Shown here: one piece after another, positions 17,065 to 25,448 of the stretch
Position numbering within the stretch: position 1 is the first letter of the stretch
How the letters are laid out: the number at the start of each line of letters is the position of its first letter
From: Vibrio litoralis DSM 17657
GTDB taxonomy: Bacteria; Pseudomonadota; Gammaproteobacteria; Enterobacterales; Vibrionaceae
Length of the DNA stretch: 64,000 bases
Assembly: GCF_000426765.1 (NCBI RefSeq)
Contig: NZ_AUFZ01000017.1
Location: 124,001 to 188,000, forward strand
Reading direction: 5' to 3'
Program-made: the position numbers and the translations under genes
The notes under the pieces: model-generated
Told to the model about the DNA's origin: nothing
The model's database searches: none
What the model saw: only the letters and a program-made list of their open reading frames with translations

Positions 17065-18957
17065 ATGATTACCCAGTTGATTAATGCAAAACTAATCTGC
17101 TTAGATCTAAAAGCGACCACCAAGGACGAAGTGTTCAATGAAATGGTGGCGATTTTAGATGCCCAAGGAAAGCTCAGCGATAAAGCACAATTTTTGAAAG
17201 ATATTTATGCTCGTGAAGAAATTGGTAACACGGGTTTTGAGGAAGGTGTGGCGATTCCGCACGCAAAAAGTGCAGCGGTAGCAGAGCCAGCGGTAGCGAT
17301 TGGTATCAGCCGTTCTGGTATTGAATATGGCGCTGAAGATGGTGAAGATTCAAAACTATTCTTTATGATCGCCTCTCCCGATGGTGGTGCTGATCATCAT
17401 ATCGAAGTATTAGCAGAGCTATCATCAAAATTAATCGAAGATGGTTTTATTGAAGCATTTTTCAAAGCTGAATCATCGGAAGCAGCTTTAGCTTTACTAC
17501 TTGAAAAGAAAGAAGTTGAAAACACGGTTGCGGCGGATAAAGGCTTAATCATTGGTGTAACAGGTTGCCCTGCGGGTATTGCACACACCTACTTAGCCGC
17601 TGAAGGTTTGGAAAAAGCCGCTGCTGAAATGGGTTACGAAATTAAAGTCGAAACCAATGGCTCGATTGGTGTTAAGAATGCGCCTACTCAAGAAGAAATA
17701 GACCGCGCAGTCGCCATCGTAGTGAGCTGTGATAAGCAAGTTGATATGACTCGTTTTAACGGTAAAAAGCTAATTCAAACTAGCGTAAAAGCGCCGATCA
17801 GTAATGGTAAAGGCGTCATTCAACAAGCTCTCGATGCTGCGCCTTATCAAGCCGATGCGAGTAGTAATACCAAAGAAGAAAAATCTGGTGCGAATTCTGG
17901 TCGATCAAACCTTTACCGTTACCTAATGAATGGCGTATCACATATGATCCCATTTGTGGTAACTGGTGGTTTGATGATCGCCCTTTCATTAGCTATTGGT
18001 GGTGAACCTACTCCAAACGGCATGCAAATCCCCGATGGTAGCCTATGGAACCAAGTATTAAATGTCGGTGTGGTAGCATTCACCTTGATGATTCCGATTC
18101 TTGCAGGCTATATTGCCTATGCCATCGGTGATCGTGCCGCACTTGCTCCGGGTTTCATTGGTGGTTGGATTGCTAATAACGGCTCTTTTTATGACGCAGA
18201 TGCAGGTACAGGCTTTATCGGTGCCATTATTGCAGGTCTGCTAGTGGGCTACTTTGTTCGCTTTATCGCGCAACGTGAATACCACAAAATGATCGCGCCG
18301 CTTGTACCTATCATGATTGCTCCAATCTTGGGTACGGTATTTATTGCTTCATTGTTTATCTTTGTCATTGGCGCACCAATCGCTGATCTAATGCAGTGGC
18401 TAAACGCAGTACTAACTGAAATGAGCACGGGTAACGTCGTTCTACTCGGTATTGTTCTTGGTGGTATGGCTGGTTTCGATATGGGTGGTCCATTCAATAA
18501 GGTAGCCTTCCTGTTCTCTGTCGGCATGATTGCCAACGGCCAAACTCAATTCATGGGTGCAATGGCGGTGGCTATTCCAATCGCGCCTTTAGGTATGGCT
18601 CTAGCAACAATAATCGGTCGAAAGTTTGGTATCTTTGAAGACAGCGAAATCGAAACAGGTAAAGCTGCCGGCGCCATGGGCTTAGTTGGTATCTCTGAAG
18701 GTGCAATTCCATTTGCCGCGCAAGATCCACTGTCAGTAATCCCAGCAAACGTACTTGGCTCTATGGTTGGCGCAGTAATGGCATTCTCATTCGGCATCAC
18801 TAACAGCGTAGCTCACGGTGGCCCAGTGGTTGCCCTACTAGGTGCAATGAATAAACCATTGTTAGCGCTTTTCTGTATGGCAACAGGTGCAGTGGTAACC
18901 GCCGTTGTGTGTGTAGCGTTGAAAAAAATGCGCCAAGCAAAAATGGCAACAGCTTAA
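17065..18957 (+). CDS. PTS fructose-family EIIABC permease, probably mannose-specific
   Basis: A 630-residue three-domain permease. EIIA (about 1-150) has its active histidine in EEGVAIPHAKS. EIIB (about 162-260) has its active cysteine in VTGCPAGIAHTYLAAEGL. EIIC (about 285-625) has some nine membrane segments and the motifs GGFDMGGP-type (AGFDMGGPFNK) and ISEGAIPFAAQDP. It takes up and phosphorylates a hexose. The manA gene downstream and the AraC regulator upstream match the mannose locus of V. cholerae (VC1825-VC1827), so mannose is the likely substrate; fructose is the alternative. The A-B-C domain order differs from FruA (B'BC). Confidence 0.9.
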   Translation: MITQLINAKLICLDLKATTKDEVFNEMVAILDAQGKLSDKAQFLKDIYAREEIGNTGFEEGVAIPHAKSAAVAEPAVAIGISRSGIEYGAEDGEDSKLFFMIASPDGGADHHIEVLAELSSKLIEDGFIEAFFKAESSEAALALLLEKKEVENTVAADKGLIIGVTGCPAGIAHTYLAAEGLEKAAAEMGYEIKVETNGSIGVKNAPTQEEIDRAVAIVVSCDKQVDMTRFNGKKLIQTSVKAPISNGKGVIQQALDAAPYQADASSNTKEEKSGANSGRSNLYRYLMNGVSHMIPFVVTGGLMIALSLAIGGEPTPNGMQIPDGSLWNQVLNVGVVAFTLMIPILAGYIAYAIGDRAALAPGFIGGWIANNGSFYDADAGTGFIGAIIAGLLVGYFVRFIAQREYHKMIAPLVPIMIAPILGTVFIASLFIFVIGAPIADLMQWLNAVLTEMSTGNVVLLGIVLGGMAGFDMGGPFNKVAFLFSVGMIANGQTQFMGAMAVAIPIAPLGMALATIIGRKFGIFEDSEIETGKAAGAMGLVGISEGAIPFAAQDPLSVIPANVLGSMVGAVMAFSFGITNSVAHGGPVVALLGAMNKPLLALFCMATGAVVTAVVCVALKKMRQAKMATA

Positions 18958-18991
18958 TCAGATCTTAGTAACTTCTGAACACTTTTAATTT

Positions 18992-19020
18992 AATGCAGGC
19001 TATAATGCCTGCATTGCTTT
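18992..19020 (+). terminator. Intrinsic terminator after the PTS permease
   Basis: A 9-bp perfect stem AATGCAGGC/GCCTGCATT (18992-19000, 19007-19015), then GCTTTTT. It separates the permease from manA, so manA probably has its own promoter or depends on read-through. Confidence 0.8.
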
Positions 19021-19097
19021 TTCCAAAAATTTAACTTTTTATATCCTAGGAAAGTCGAGTAACACTTTGACCATAGGTATAGTCGTAAGGGATTATT

Positions 19098-20285
19098 ATG
19101 AAAGCTCTTCCTCCATTTTTACTCATGCAAAACGTTATTCAAGATTATGCATGGGGTAGTACTTCATCTATTCAACAATTATTCGATATTCCAAACCCTG
19201 AGAACAAGCCACAGGCTGAAATCTGGATGGGTGCACACTCGAACGGCTGCTCTCAAGTCGAGATAAACGGTGAGTTCGTTCGTTTAGATAGTGTCATTGA
19301 CCAAGACAAAACCACAATATTAGGCGAACGCACTGAAACACGTTTTAATGAACTCCCTTACCTGTTTAAGGTTTTGGCCGCAGAAAAAGCCCTATCGATT
19401 CAAGTTCATCCAAGTAAACAAGCAGCAGAAATTGGCTTTGAAAAAGAAAACCAAGCAGGAATTGATTTAAAAGCGGCGAATCGTAACTACAAAGATCCAA
19501 ACCATAAACCTGAATTGGTCTACGCATTAACGCCCTATCAAGCAATGAATGGTTTCCGTGATTTTAAAGATATCATTCGTATGTTTGAAACGGTGAACGC
19601 CCCTACTCTACAAGCACAGGTTGCGGCACTAAAAGCCAATCAAACCGAATCAGGGCTAAGCCAGTTTTTCGAAGCTATTTTGTCCCTAACCGGTGAAGCG
19701 AAAGACTCTTCGATTCAGGCTTTAATGGCTCACGCTCAAGAGTACAAAGGCAACGAACTCGCTGACCTACTAATTGAACTAGAAAAACAGTACCCAGGTG
19801 ATGTTGGTTTATTTGCCCCATTGATGCTGCATGTGATCACGCTAAAACCGGGTGAAGCAATGTTCCTTGATGCGTGTACTCCACATGCTTACATCAAAGG
19901 CACTGGCTTAGAAATCATGGCGAACTCAGACAACGTACTACGCGCAGGTTTAACACCAAAGTATATGGATGTGCCTGAGCTAATTGCCAATACAATCTGT
20001 AAGCCGAAGCCTAGTGATGAAATTCTTCTTGCACCTATTGAAGAAAAAAACACTAAGCACTACCCAATTCCAGTCGATGACTTCAAGTTTAGTATTTATG
20101 AATGCGAGGCTAATTTAACGTGCGACAGCGCTGAAATCATTTTTGCGATTGATGGCGATGTGACACTCACACATTCAAATGGTTATGTACTTATGCTGAC
20201 CAAAGGGCAATCGGCCTTTATTCCGTGTTCTGTAGGTGAATATAAAGTATTAAGTTCAGGTCATTTTGCCAGAGCCTATAACTGA
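19098..20285 (+). CDS. manA: Mannose-6-phosphate isomerase, class I
   Basis: A 395-residue ManA (E. coli 391) converting mannose-6-phosphate to fructose-6-phosphate. Zinc ligands of class I isomerases are visible: the QVHPSK segment (about residue 99), the glutamate in NHKPELVYAL (about 136), and HAY in CTPHAYIKGTGLEIMANSDNVLRAG (about 262). The N-terminal QDYAWGS is the usual start. GGGA-type ribosome site (AAGGGA) lies just before the ATG. It completes the mannose uptake pathway begun by the permease upstream. Confidence 0.96.
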   Translation: MKALPPFLLMQNVIQDYAWGSTSSIQQLFDIPNPENKPQAEIWMGAHSNGCSQVEINGEFVRLDSVIDQDKTTILGERTETRFNELPYLFKVLAAEKALSIQVHPSKQAAEIGFEKENQAGIDLKAANRNYKDPNHKPELVYALTPYQAMNGFRDFKDIIRMFETVNAPTLQAQVAALKANQTESGLSQFFEAILSLTGEAKDSSIQALMAHAQEYKGNELADLLIELEKQYPGDVGLFAPLMLHVITLKPGEAMFLDACTPHAYIKGTGLEIMANSDNVLRAGLTPKYMDVPELIANTICKPKPSDEILLAPIEEKNTKHYPIPVDDFKFSIYECEANLTCDSAEIIFAIDGDVTLTHSNGYVLMLTKGQSAFIPCSVGEYKVLSSGHFARAYN

Positions 20286-20339
20286 TTCTTGTAATAAAGG
20301 GCTCAATTCCATTTCTTAGAAGATTTGGTTGAAAACATA

Positions 20340-20374
20340 AACCGTGCCAAACTTAATCTGTGGCACGGTTTTTT
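20340..20374 (+). terminator. Intrinsic terminator of manA
   Basis: A 10-bp perfect stem AACCGTGCCA/TGGCACGGTT (20340-20349, 20361-20370) followed by TTTT. Confidence 0.9.
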
Positions 20375-20455
20375 GTTCTTATCCGACCTCTTATTGCCCA
20401 CTTGGATAATAAAACAAAGATGGTAAGATTTGGCTTCCAAAAAATAGGATTCCCC

Positions 20456-21973
20456 ATGCTAAAAAAATTATTACTGGCTACAACCGTTTGTATCGCCCTT
20501 TCAGCTTGTAACGATTCTTCAAGTAGCTCGAACACTGAGCCATCTGACCCATTGGAAACATTAACTTTCGAGAACATCTCTAGTGTATCGAGTATTGCAC
20601 GTGTTGAAACATCAAGTGAAGATGGTAGTCACTTAATTGGCTTTGATACGAATGGCGCACCAATTGGGGATATTTCCAATATGGGTGTGGAAGAGTTCAC
20701 TCCAACTTCAGATGGTGGTTTTGTTGTTGAGGTTAGTGAGAATCATAAGGCCATCTATAAATACACTCAGGGATTCGCTCCCGTTGAAGAAACTGATGAA
20801 TCAACCACTGCAATAAAAAAACTGATTGAATCCGTCAGTAATGACAAACCTATTGTTGATATCACGCAAAATTTTCGCCGCCCAGTTTGGTACTACGTAA
20901 ACTCTCAAGGCGATTACTACCTTATTAGTCACAAACGTGACCTACCATCATTCATGGGAGAAAACTCCGAAGGCCTTCTCATCTTTTCTAATGGTGAAAC
21001 ATTTAACACCATAACCAAACGTACGGGTCAAAGGTTTAACGATATTGAACTTGATGCTCAATCCATTATTGATGCGATATCTACTATCAAAAATCCCGAT
21101 CAAGATGACTCAGAATCAATTAAAAAAGTCATAACTAATTTAGTGACACAGAATAAAATTGAGAAAACCACTGATATTAACTTAATGAATGATGACAGTT
21201 TTATTGCTATCAGTCCTACTGTAGGAAATGTGTTGATAGAAAGCACTACGAATAAAAATGTATCTCTCGATGAAGATTCACTATGCTCTAGTTTTTCTAT
21301 TCCCCAAAAAACCATTTGCAAAACAGTAATCAAAACAATTAATGGTGGCCTCTCAAAAATAACCTTAGATACAAAAGTTAAAGACTTAGGCGGCGTCACT
21401 CAAATGTTACCAACGCCTAACTCTAAATTTACTCTACTTGATACAGGTCTATTAAGTAATGATGGGAACTTAGATCAAACCTATTCAGGTGGTTGGAGTG
21501 GTGAATCTACAGTACACAATGACTCATCATTGTTACTGAGCACTTCTATCAATAATCAAAATTGTGGGGCAAGCAGCCCACTACAATGTATATACTCGAT
21601 TTCAATTAATGGCTCTGACCAGCTAGAAGCTGCAGAAATTAGCTCCAATGGTTTTAATACAAGCAACTATGAAGGCCAAATCGAAGGCGGTCAACAAAAC
21701 TACCTATGGGTAAACGATAGCTACATTGTGATTAAAGAGGCAACTCAAATATCAATCATAGATAGAGCCGATAACAATAAACTATTAGACCCTGTTCTTG
21801 CTGGTACTGAGATTGATACCATTAACCTAACGTATGATAACAATCTGTACATTACGGCGACGGACTCATCAAACACACCTGCAGCTTACATCTACGATAT
21901 TACTACCGATACAATGAGTAACGACATCTCAAATGGCGAAAAACTACACGCCCTAAAAGCATTAATTAAGTAG
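20456..21973 (+). CDS. Lipoprotein of unknown function
   Basis: A 505-residue protein I do not recognise. ATG 20456 is set by AGGA (20446-20449), 6 bases upstream, and by the lipoprotein signal MLKKLLLATTVCIALSAC with lipobox Cys at residue 18. A serine-rich linker follows (NDSSSSSNTEPSD). The rest is soluble, Asp/Asn/Ser/Thr-rich and probably mainly beta, with motifs like DGGFVVEV, YYVNSQGDYYLI and DNNLYITATDSS repeated at intervals. These would suit a beta-propeller, but that is only an impression. Two CSS/C pairs (LCSSFSI...TICKTV; NCGASSPLQC) could form disulfides. It is flanked by terminators on both sides, so it is monocistronic. Confidence 0.7.
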   Translation: MLKKLLLATTVCIALSACNDSSSSSNTEPSDPLETLTFENISSVSSIARVETSSEDGSHLIGFDTNGAPIGDISNMGVEEFTPTSDGGFVVEVSENHKAIYKYTQGFAPVEETDESTTAIKKLIESVSNDKPIVDITQNFRRPVWYYVNSQGDYYLISHKRDLPSFMGENSEGLLIFSNGETFNTITKRTGQRFNDIELDAQSIIDAISTIKNPDQDDSESIKKVITNLVTQNKIEKTTDINLMNDDSFIAISPTVGNVLIESTTNKNVSLDEDSLCSSFSIPQKTICKTVIKTINGGLSKITLDTKVKDLGGVTQMLPTPNSKFTLLDTGLLSNDGNLDQTYSGGWSGESTVHNDSSLLLSTSINNQNCGASSPLQCIYSISINGSDQLEAAEISSNGFNTSNYEGQIEGGQQNYLWVNDSYIVIKEATQISIIDRADNNKLLDPVLAGTEIDTINLTYDNNLYITATDSSNTPAAYIYDITTDTMSNDISNGEKLHALKALIK

Positions 21974-22005
21974 CTTTTCGCTCCATAATATAAAGATCAC
22001 ACTAG

Positions 22006-22037
22006 GCGCTTATCTTTCCCAAGGTAAGCGCTTTTTT
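22006..22037 (+). terminator. Intrinsic terminator of the lipoprotein gene
   Basis: A GCGCTTA/TAAGCGC stem (22006-22012, 22025-22031), extended by CTT/AAG, then a run of six T. Confidence 0.85.
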
Positions 22038-22130
22038 GTGTAATATCAATTCGAACAAATAACGGATCATCTTTAATGAAAAGAAAGAAAATTCAAAATT
22101 TGACGGGTATCACATAAGCTTTTAATCGTC

Positions 22131-22136
22131 TATAAT
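22131..22136 (+). promoter_or_regulatory. Candidate -10 box of ybiT
   Basis: A perfect TATAAT with no good -35 at 17 bases. A TTGACG lies 25 bases upstream, which is too far. Transcription from here would give a leader of about 80 bases before the proposed AUC start. Confidence 0.4.
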
Positions 22137-22151
22137 GCGCGCTAATTCATC

Positions 22152-22187
22152 ATCACTGACCGACGGATTATTTCATGCGTCAGTGAT
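22152..22187 (+). promoter_or_regulatory. Leader hairpin upstream of ybiT
   Basis: A perfect 9-bp inverted repeat ATCACTGAC/GTCAGTGAT (22152-22160, 22179-22187) with an 18-base loop, in the untranslated leader. No T-run follows, so it is not a simple terminator. It may protect the RNA or serve regulation of the ABC-F gene. Confidence 0.5.
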
Positions 22188-22221
22188 TAAAATGTAAAGA
22201 TTAAACCTGAGGAATGCCGTT

Positions 22222-23814
22222 ATCTTAAGCACAGCGAACATCACCATGCAATTTGGTGCTAAACCCCTATTCGAAAACATCTCTGTTAAATTTGGTGACG
22301 GTAACCGTTACGGCCTGATTGGTGCGAACGGCTGTGGCAAATCAACCTTCATGAAAATATTAAGTGGTGAACTTGAGCCTAGCTCTGGTAACGTGAGTGT
22401 TGATCCTAACGAACGCGTTGCAAAGTTGAATCAGGATCAGTTTGCTTACGAAGAGTTTACGGTAATTGATACGGTCGTTATGGGCCATAAAGAGCTTTGG
22501 GAAATCAAAGTTGAACGTGACCGCATCTACTCTTTAGCTGAAATGAGCGAAGAAGATGGCATGAAAGTAGCCGATCTTGAAACCCAATTTGCTGAAATGG
22601 ACGGTTATACCGCAGAATCTCGTGCGGGCGATTTACTATTATCAGTAGGTATTCCAACGGAACAACACTGGGGTCCAATGAGCGAAATTGCTCCAGGTTG
22701 GAAACTACGTGTTCTTTTGGCTCAAGTATTATTTGCTGATCCAAACATTATGTTACTTGATGAACCAACCAACAACTTGGATATGGATACTATTCACTGG
22801 TTAGAAGACACATTAAATCAACGTAACTGCACCATGATCATCATCTCGCATGACCGTCACTTCTTAAACTCAGTGTGCACTCATATGGCAGACATCGACT
22901 ACGGTGAACTGCGTCTTTACCCTGGTAACTATGATGATTACATGTTTGCGGCCACTCAAGCTCGCGAGCGTCTACTCGCTGATAATGCTAAGAAGAAAGC
23001 GCAAATTGCTGAACTACAAACATTCGTTTCTCGTTTTTCGGCAAACGCATCAAAAGCGAAACAAGCAACTTCTCGTGCTAAACAAATTGATAAAATTCAA
23101 TTAGATGAAGTAAAAGCATCAAGTCGCCAAAACCCATTCATTCGTTTTGAGCAAAGCAAAGAACTGTTCCGTAATGCACTTATCGTTGAAGACTTAAGCC
23201 AAGGTTTCGAAACCACACTGTACTCTGATTTCAACGCAATTTTCGAAGTAGGTGAACGTGTTGCGATTATCGGTGAAAACGGCGTGGGTAAAACAACCCT
23301 ACTGAATACACTAGCAGGTAATCTAGAGCCTAAAACAGGTAGCTACAAATGGTCTGAAAATTCAAACATTGGCTACTACGCTCAAGATCATGCACATGAG
23401 TTTGCTGAAAACCTAAAAGTTTTTGATTGGATGGCACAATGGCGTCAAGAAGGTGACGACGAGCAAGTAGTACGTAGCTTCCTTGGTCGTATGCTATTTG
23501 GTCAAGATGACATCAAAAAAGATGTGCAAGTATTATCAGGTGGTGAGCAAGGCCGTATGCTGCTTGGTAAATTAATGATGCACAAACCAAACATGTTGCT
23601 AATGGATGAACCAACCAACCACATGGATATGGAATCAATTGAATCATTGAACTTGGCGCTTGAGAACTACAAAGGCACCCTATTCTTCGTATCGCACGAT
23701 CGCCAGTTCGTATCATCGCTAGCCACTCGTATTCTTGAGATCCGTGATGGTCAAATCCATGATTTCCGCGGTACTTACGATGAGCTATTAAAAGCGCGTG
23801 CTGCGACAGCTTAA
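22222..23814 (+). CDS. ybiT: ABC-F family ATPase YbiT, apparently starting at AUC
   Basis: A 530-residue ribosome-associated ABC-F protein. There are two ATP-binding cassettes, with Walker [11 protein letters not shown] and [10 protein letters not shown], signature [10 protein letters not shown] and LSGGEQGRM, and Walker B LLDEPTNN and LMDEPTNH. A charged linker ([19 protein letters not shown]) joins them. The first ATG (22246) lacks a ribosome site and would remove the first strand. Eight codons upstream, ATC TTA AGC ACA GCG AAC ATC ACC matches the start of E. coli YbiT (MLVSSNVT) codon for codon. GAGGA (22209-22213) lies 8 bases before that ATC, and TAA at 22195 blocks any start further up except a CTG inside the ribosome site. 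Confidence 0.85.
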   Translation: MLSTANITMQFGAKPLFENISVKFGDGNRYGLIGANGCGKSTFMKILSGELEPSSGNVSVDPNERVAKLNQDQFAYEEFTVIDTVVMGHKELWEIKVERDRIYSLAEMSEEDGMKVADLETQFAEMDGYTAESRAGDLLLSVGIPTEQHWGPMSEIAPGWKLRVLLAQVLFADPNIMLLDEPTNNLDMDTIHWLEDTLNQRNCTMIIISHDRHFLNSVCTHMADIDYGELRLYPGNYDDYMFAATQARERLLADNAKKKAQIAELQTFVSRFSANASKAKQATSRAKQIDKIQLDEVKASSRQNPFIRFEQSKELFRNALIVEDLSQGFETTLYSDFNAIFEVGERVAIIGENGVGKTTLLNTLAGNLEPKTGSYKWSENSNIGYYAQDHAHEFAENLKVFDWMAQWRQEGDDEQVVRSFLGRMLFGQDDIKKDVQVLSGGEQGRMLLGKLMMHKPNMLLMDEPTNHMDMESIESLNLALENYKGTLFFVSHDRQFVSSLATRILEIRDGQIHDFRGTYDELLKARAATA

Positions 23815-23839
23815 GCAATAAATTAAAGACTAAATACAC

Positions 23840-23868
23840 AAAAGCGAGCCTCAACAGCTCGCTTTTTT
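23840..23868 (+). terminator. Intrinsic terminator of ybiT
   Basis: A 10-bp stem AAAAGCGAGC/GCTCGCTTTT (23840-23849, 23857-23866) with a 7-base loop, then TT. The A-rich 5' arm lets it also act for ackA on the other strand. Confidence 0.9.
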
Positions 23869-23928
23869 ATTGGCTCAACCTTGGAATATTAAGGCTGCTG
23901 ATCTTTCAAGATCAACAACCTCAAATCA

Positions 23929-25119
23929 TTACTTCATTAAAGCAACAGATTCTTGAGCAATTACAAACTCTTCATTAGTTGGGATAACCATCGCAATTGG
24001 TGAGTCTTCAGTGGTGATAATACCCTTTTCACCAAATCGAGCATCGGCATCAGCTTGAGCATTTTCCTTGTAACCGAAGATCTTAAGGTAGCTAAGAATT
24101 TCACTACGAATTGGTAGCGAGTTTTCACCGATACCACCAGTAAAGATAATACCGTCTAGGTTATCTAATGCTACCATGTATGAACCGATGTATTTTGCAA
24201 CACGGTAAGTAAACACTTGGAATGCCAGTTTAGCCCCTTCATGGCCTTGTTCCATCGCTTCTAAAACGCCGCGCGCATCCGAAGTTAAGCCAGATACACC
24301 TAGGAAGCCTGATTTTTTGTTTAACGTGTCGAATACTTTTTCTGCAGACCAACCTTTGTTGATCAAGAACTCAATGATACCTGGATCTAAATCACCACAA
24401 CGTGTACCCATCATCAGGCCAGAAAGTGGCGTGAAGCCCATGCTGGTATCAACACTCTTACCGTCTTTAATTGCACAAACCGAAGCACCATTACCTAAGT
24501 GAACAGAGATAAAGCTACACTCATCAACCGGTTTGTTGATCATCTTAGCGGCTTCACGACTTACAAAATAATGACTGGTACCGTGGAAACCATAACGACG
24601 GATCGCATACTCATCGTATAGCTTCTTATCAATCGCACCTGTGTAGGCTTTAGCTGGCATGGTTTGGTGGAAAGCTGTGTCGAATACAGCAAATTGAGGA
24701 AGAGATGGGAAAGCTTCTAGAGCGGCTTTAATACCAATGACATTAGCTGGAGCATGAAGTGGAGCAAGCTCTTTTACTGATTCAATATCTTTTAATACTT
24801 GTTGGTCAATCTGAACCGTTTTAGTGAACTTCTCACCACCATGAACAATTCGGTGGCCAATCGCAATAACATCATTGGTTAGGTTGTATTCATTGACAAT
24901 ATCGACCAATTTTTTTATGGCTAATTGGTGGTGATTTTCTTCACCAACAATGGAAAATTCTTGTTTGTTTCCTTGATACTTCCAACTCATTCTTGAGTCT
25001 TCGAGTCCAAAGCACTCACCTAACCCTGTTAAAGCGGCTTTGCCTGTTTGAGAGTCAATAACAGCGAATTTTAATGAAGAGCTGCCCGAGTTGATAACTA
25101 ATACGTATTGATTTGACAT
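23929..25119 (-). CDS. ackA: Acetate kinase
   Basis: A 396-residue acetate kinase interconverting acetyl-phosphate plus ADP and acetate plus ATP. ASKHA-fold motifs are visible: VLVINSGSSSLKF (about 5-17), RIVHGGEKF, FDTAFHQTMP, RRYGFHGTSH, HLGNGASVCAIKDGKSVDTSMGFTPLSGLMMGTR (split over about 205-240) and GIIFTGGIGENS. The gene is not followed by pta, its usual operon partner; the next feature is the terminator shared with ybiT. Vibrios often have two ackA genes, one alone, so this may be the second copy. An inverted repeat in its leader (25141-25154) could be an operator. Confidence 0.95.
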   Translation of the reverse strand: MSNQYVLVINSGSSSLKFAVIDSQTGKAALTGLGECFGLEDSRMSWKYQGNKQEFSIVGEENHHQLAIKKLVDIVNEYNLTNDVIAIGHRIVHGGEKFTKTVQIDQQVLKDIESVKELAPLHAPANVIGIKAALEAFPSLPQFAVFDTAFHQTMPAKAYTGAIDKKLYDEYAIRRYGFHGTSHYFVSREAAKMINKPVDECSFISVHLGNGASVCAIKDGKSVDTSMGFTPLSGLMMGTRCGDLDPGIIEFLINKGWSAEKVFDTLNKKSGFLGVSGLTSDARGVLEAMEQGHEGAKLAFQVFTYRVAKYIGSYMVALDNLDGIIFTGGIGENSLPIRSEILSYLKIFGYKENAQADADARFGEKGIITTEDSPIAMVIPTNEEFVIAQESVALMK

Positions 25120-25140
25120 GAGTTTCTCTTTTGTACGGTC

Positions 25141-25164
25141 TGTAGAGGTCTACACTATATTATA
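25141..25164 (-). promoter_or_regulatory. Candidate ackA promoter -10 with adjacent inverted repeat
   Basis: On the minus strand TATAAT occupies 25164-25159. Directly downstream is TGTAGA-GG-TCTACA (25141-25154), a 6-bp-arm inverted repeat well placed for an operator. No clear -35 element is visible, and the binding protein is unknown. Confidence 0.35.
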
Positions 25165-25294
25165 GTTTGCGTGTAGGTTTCATTACATTATTCAATATTT
25201 TTTTAATCTTTCAACTTTATTTTGGTAACTTCAGATATCTAAAAGAATTTGTTTGATATAAAACAAAGGATGATTTCTTTTAGTCATTAAATAA

Positions 25295-25387
25295 TATACC
25301 CAAGTGACTATGGTCACGTTCAATTTTCCTTGCCTAAAGTTGGTTTTATTCCTGCTGTAACTCGCATCTTGAAGTTACTTGGGTATA
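25295..25387. repeat. Dispersed intergenic repeat with inverted ends
   Basis: A 93-base element whose ends, TATACCCAAGTGACT and AGTTACTTGGGTATA, are inverted repeats with one mismatch. It lies between ackA and the deaD terminator. Related copies or fragments are at 2659, 5457 and 55711. The pattern resembles a non-autonomous element widespread in vibrio intergenic regions. Confidence 0.75.
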
Positions 25388-25392
25388 AACGT

Positions 25393-25424
25393 AAAAAAGC
25401 CGAGATATCTCTATCTCGGCTTTT
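25393..25424. terminator. Intrinsic terminator of deaD
   Basis: A perfect 13-bp stem AAAAGCCGAGATA/TATCTCGGCTTTT (25395-25407, 25412-25424) with loop TCTC. Six A at 25393-25398 give the U-tract for the minus-strand deaD transcript. Confidence 0.92.
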
Positions 25425-25448
25425 GTTTATATTTTAATGCTCTAGAGC

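Noticed and set aside
22100..22136. TTGACG...TATAAT as a full sigma-70 promoter of ybiT
   Set aside because: The spacer is 25 bases, too long; only the -10 was kept, with low confidence.
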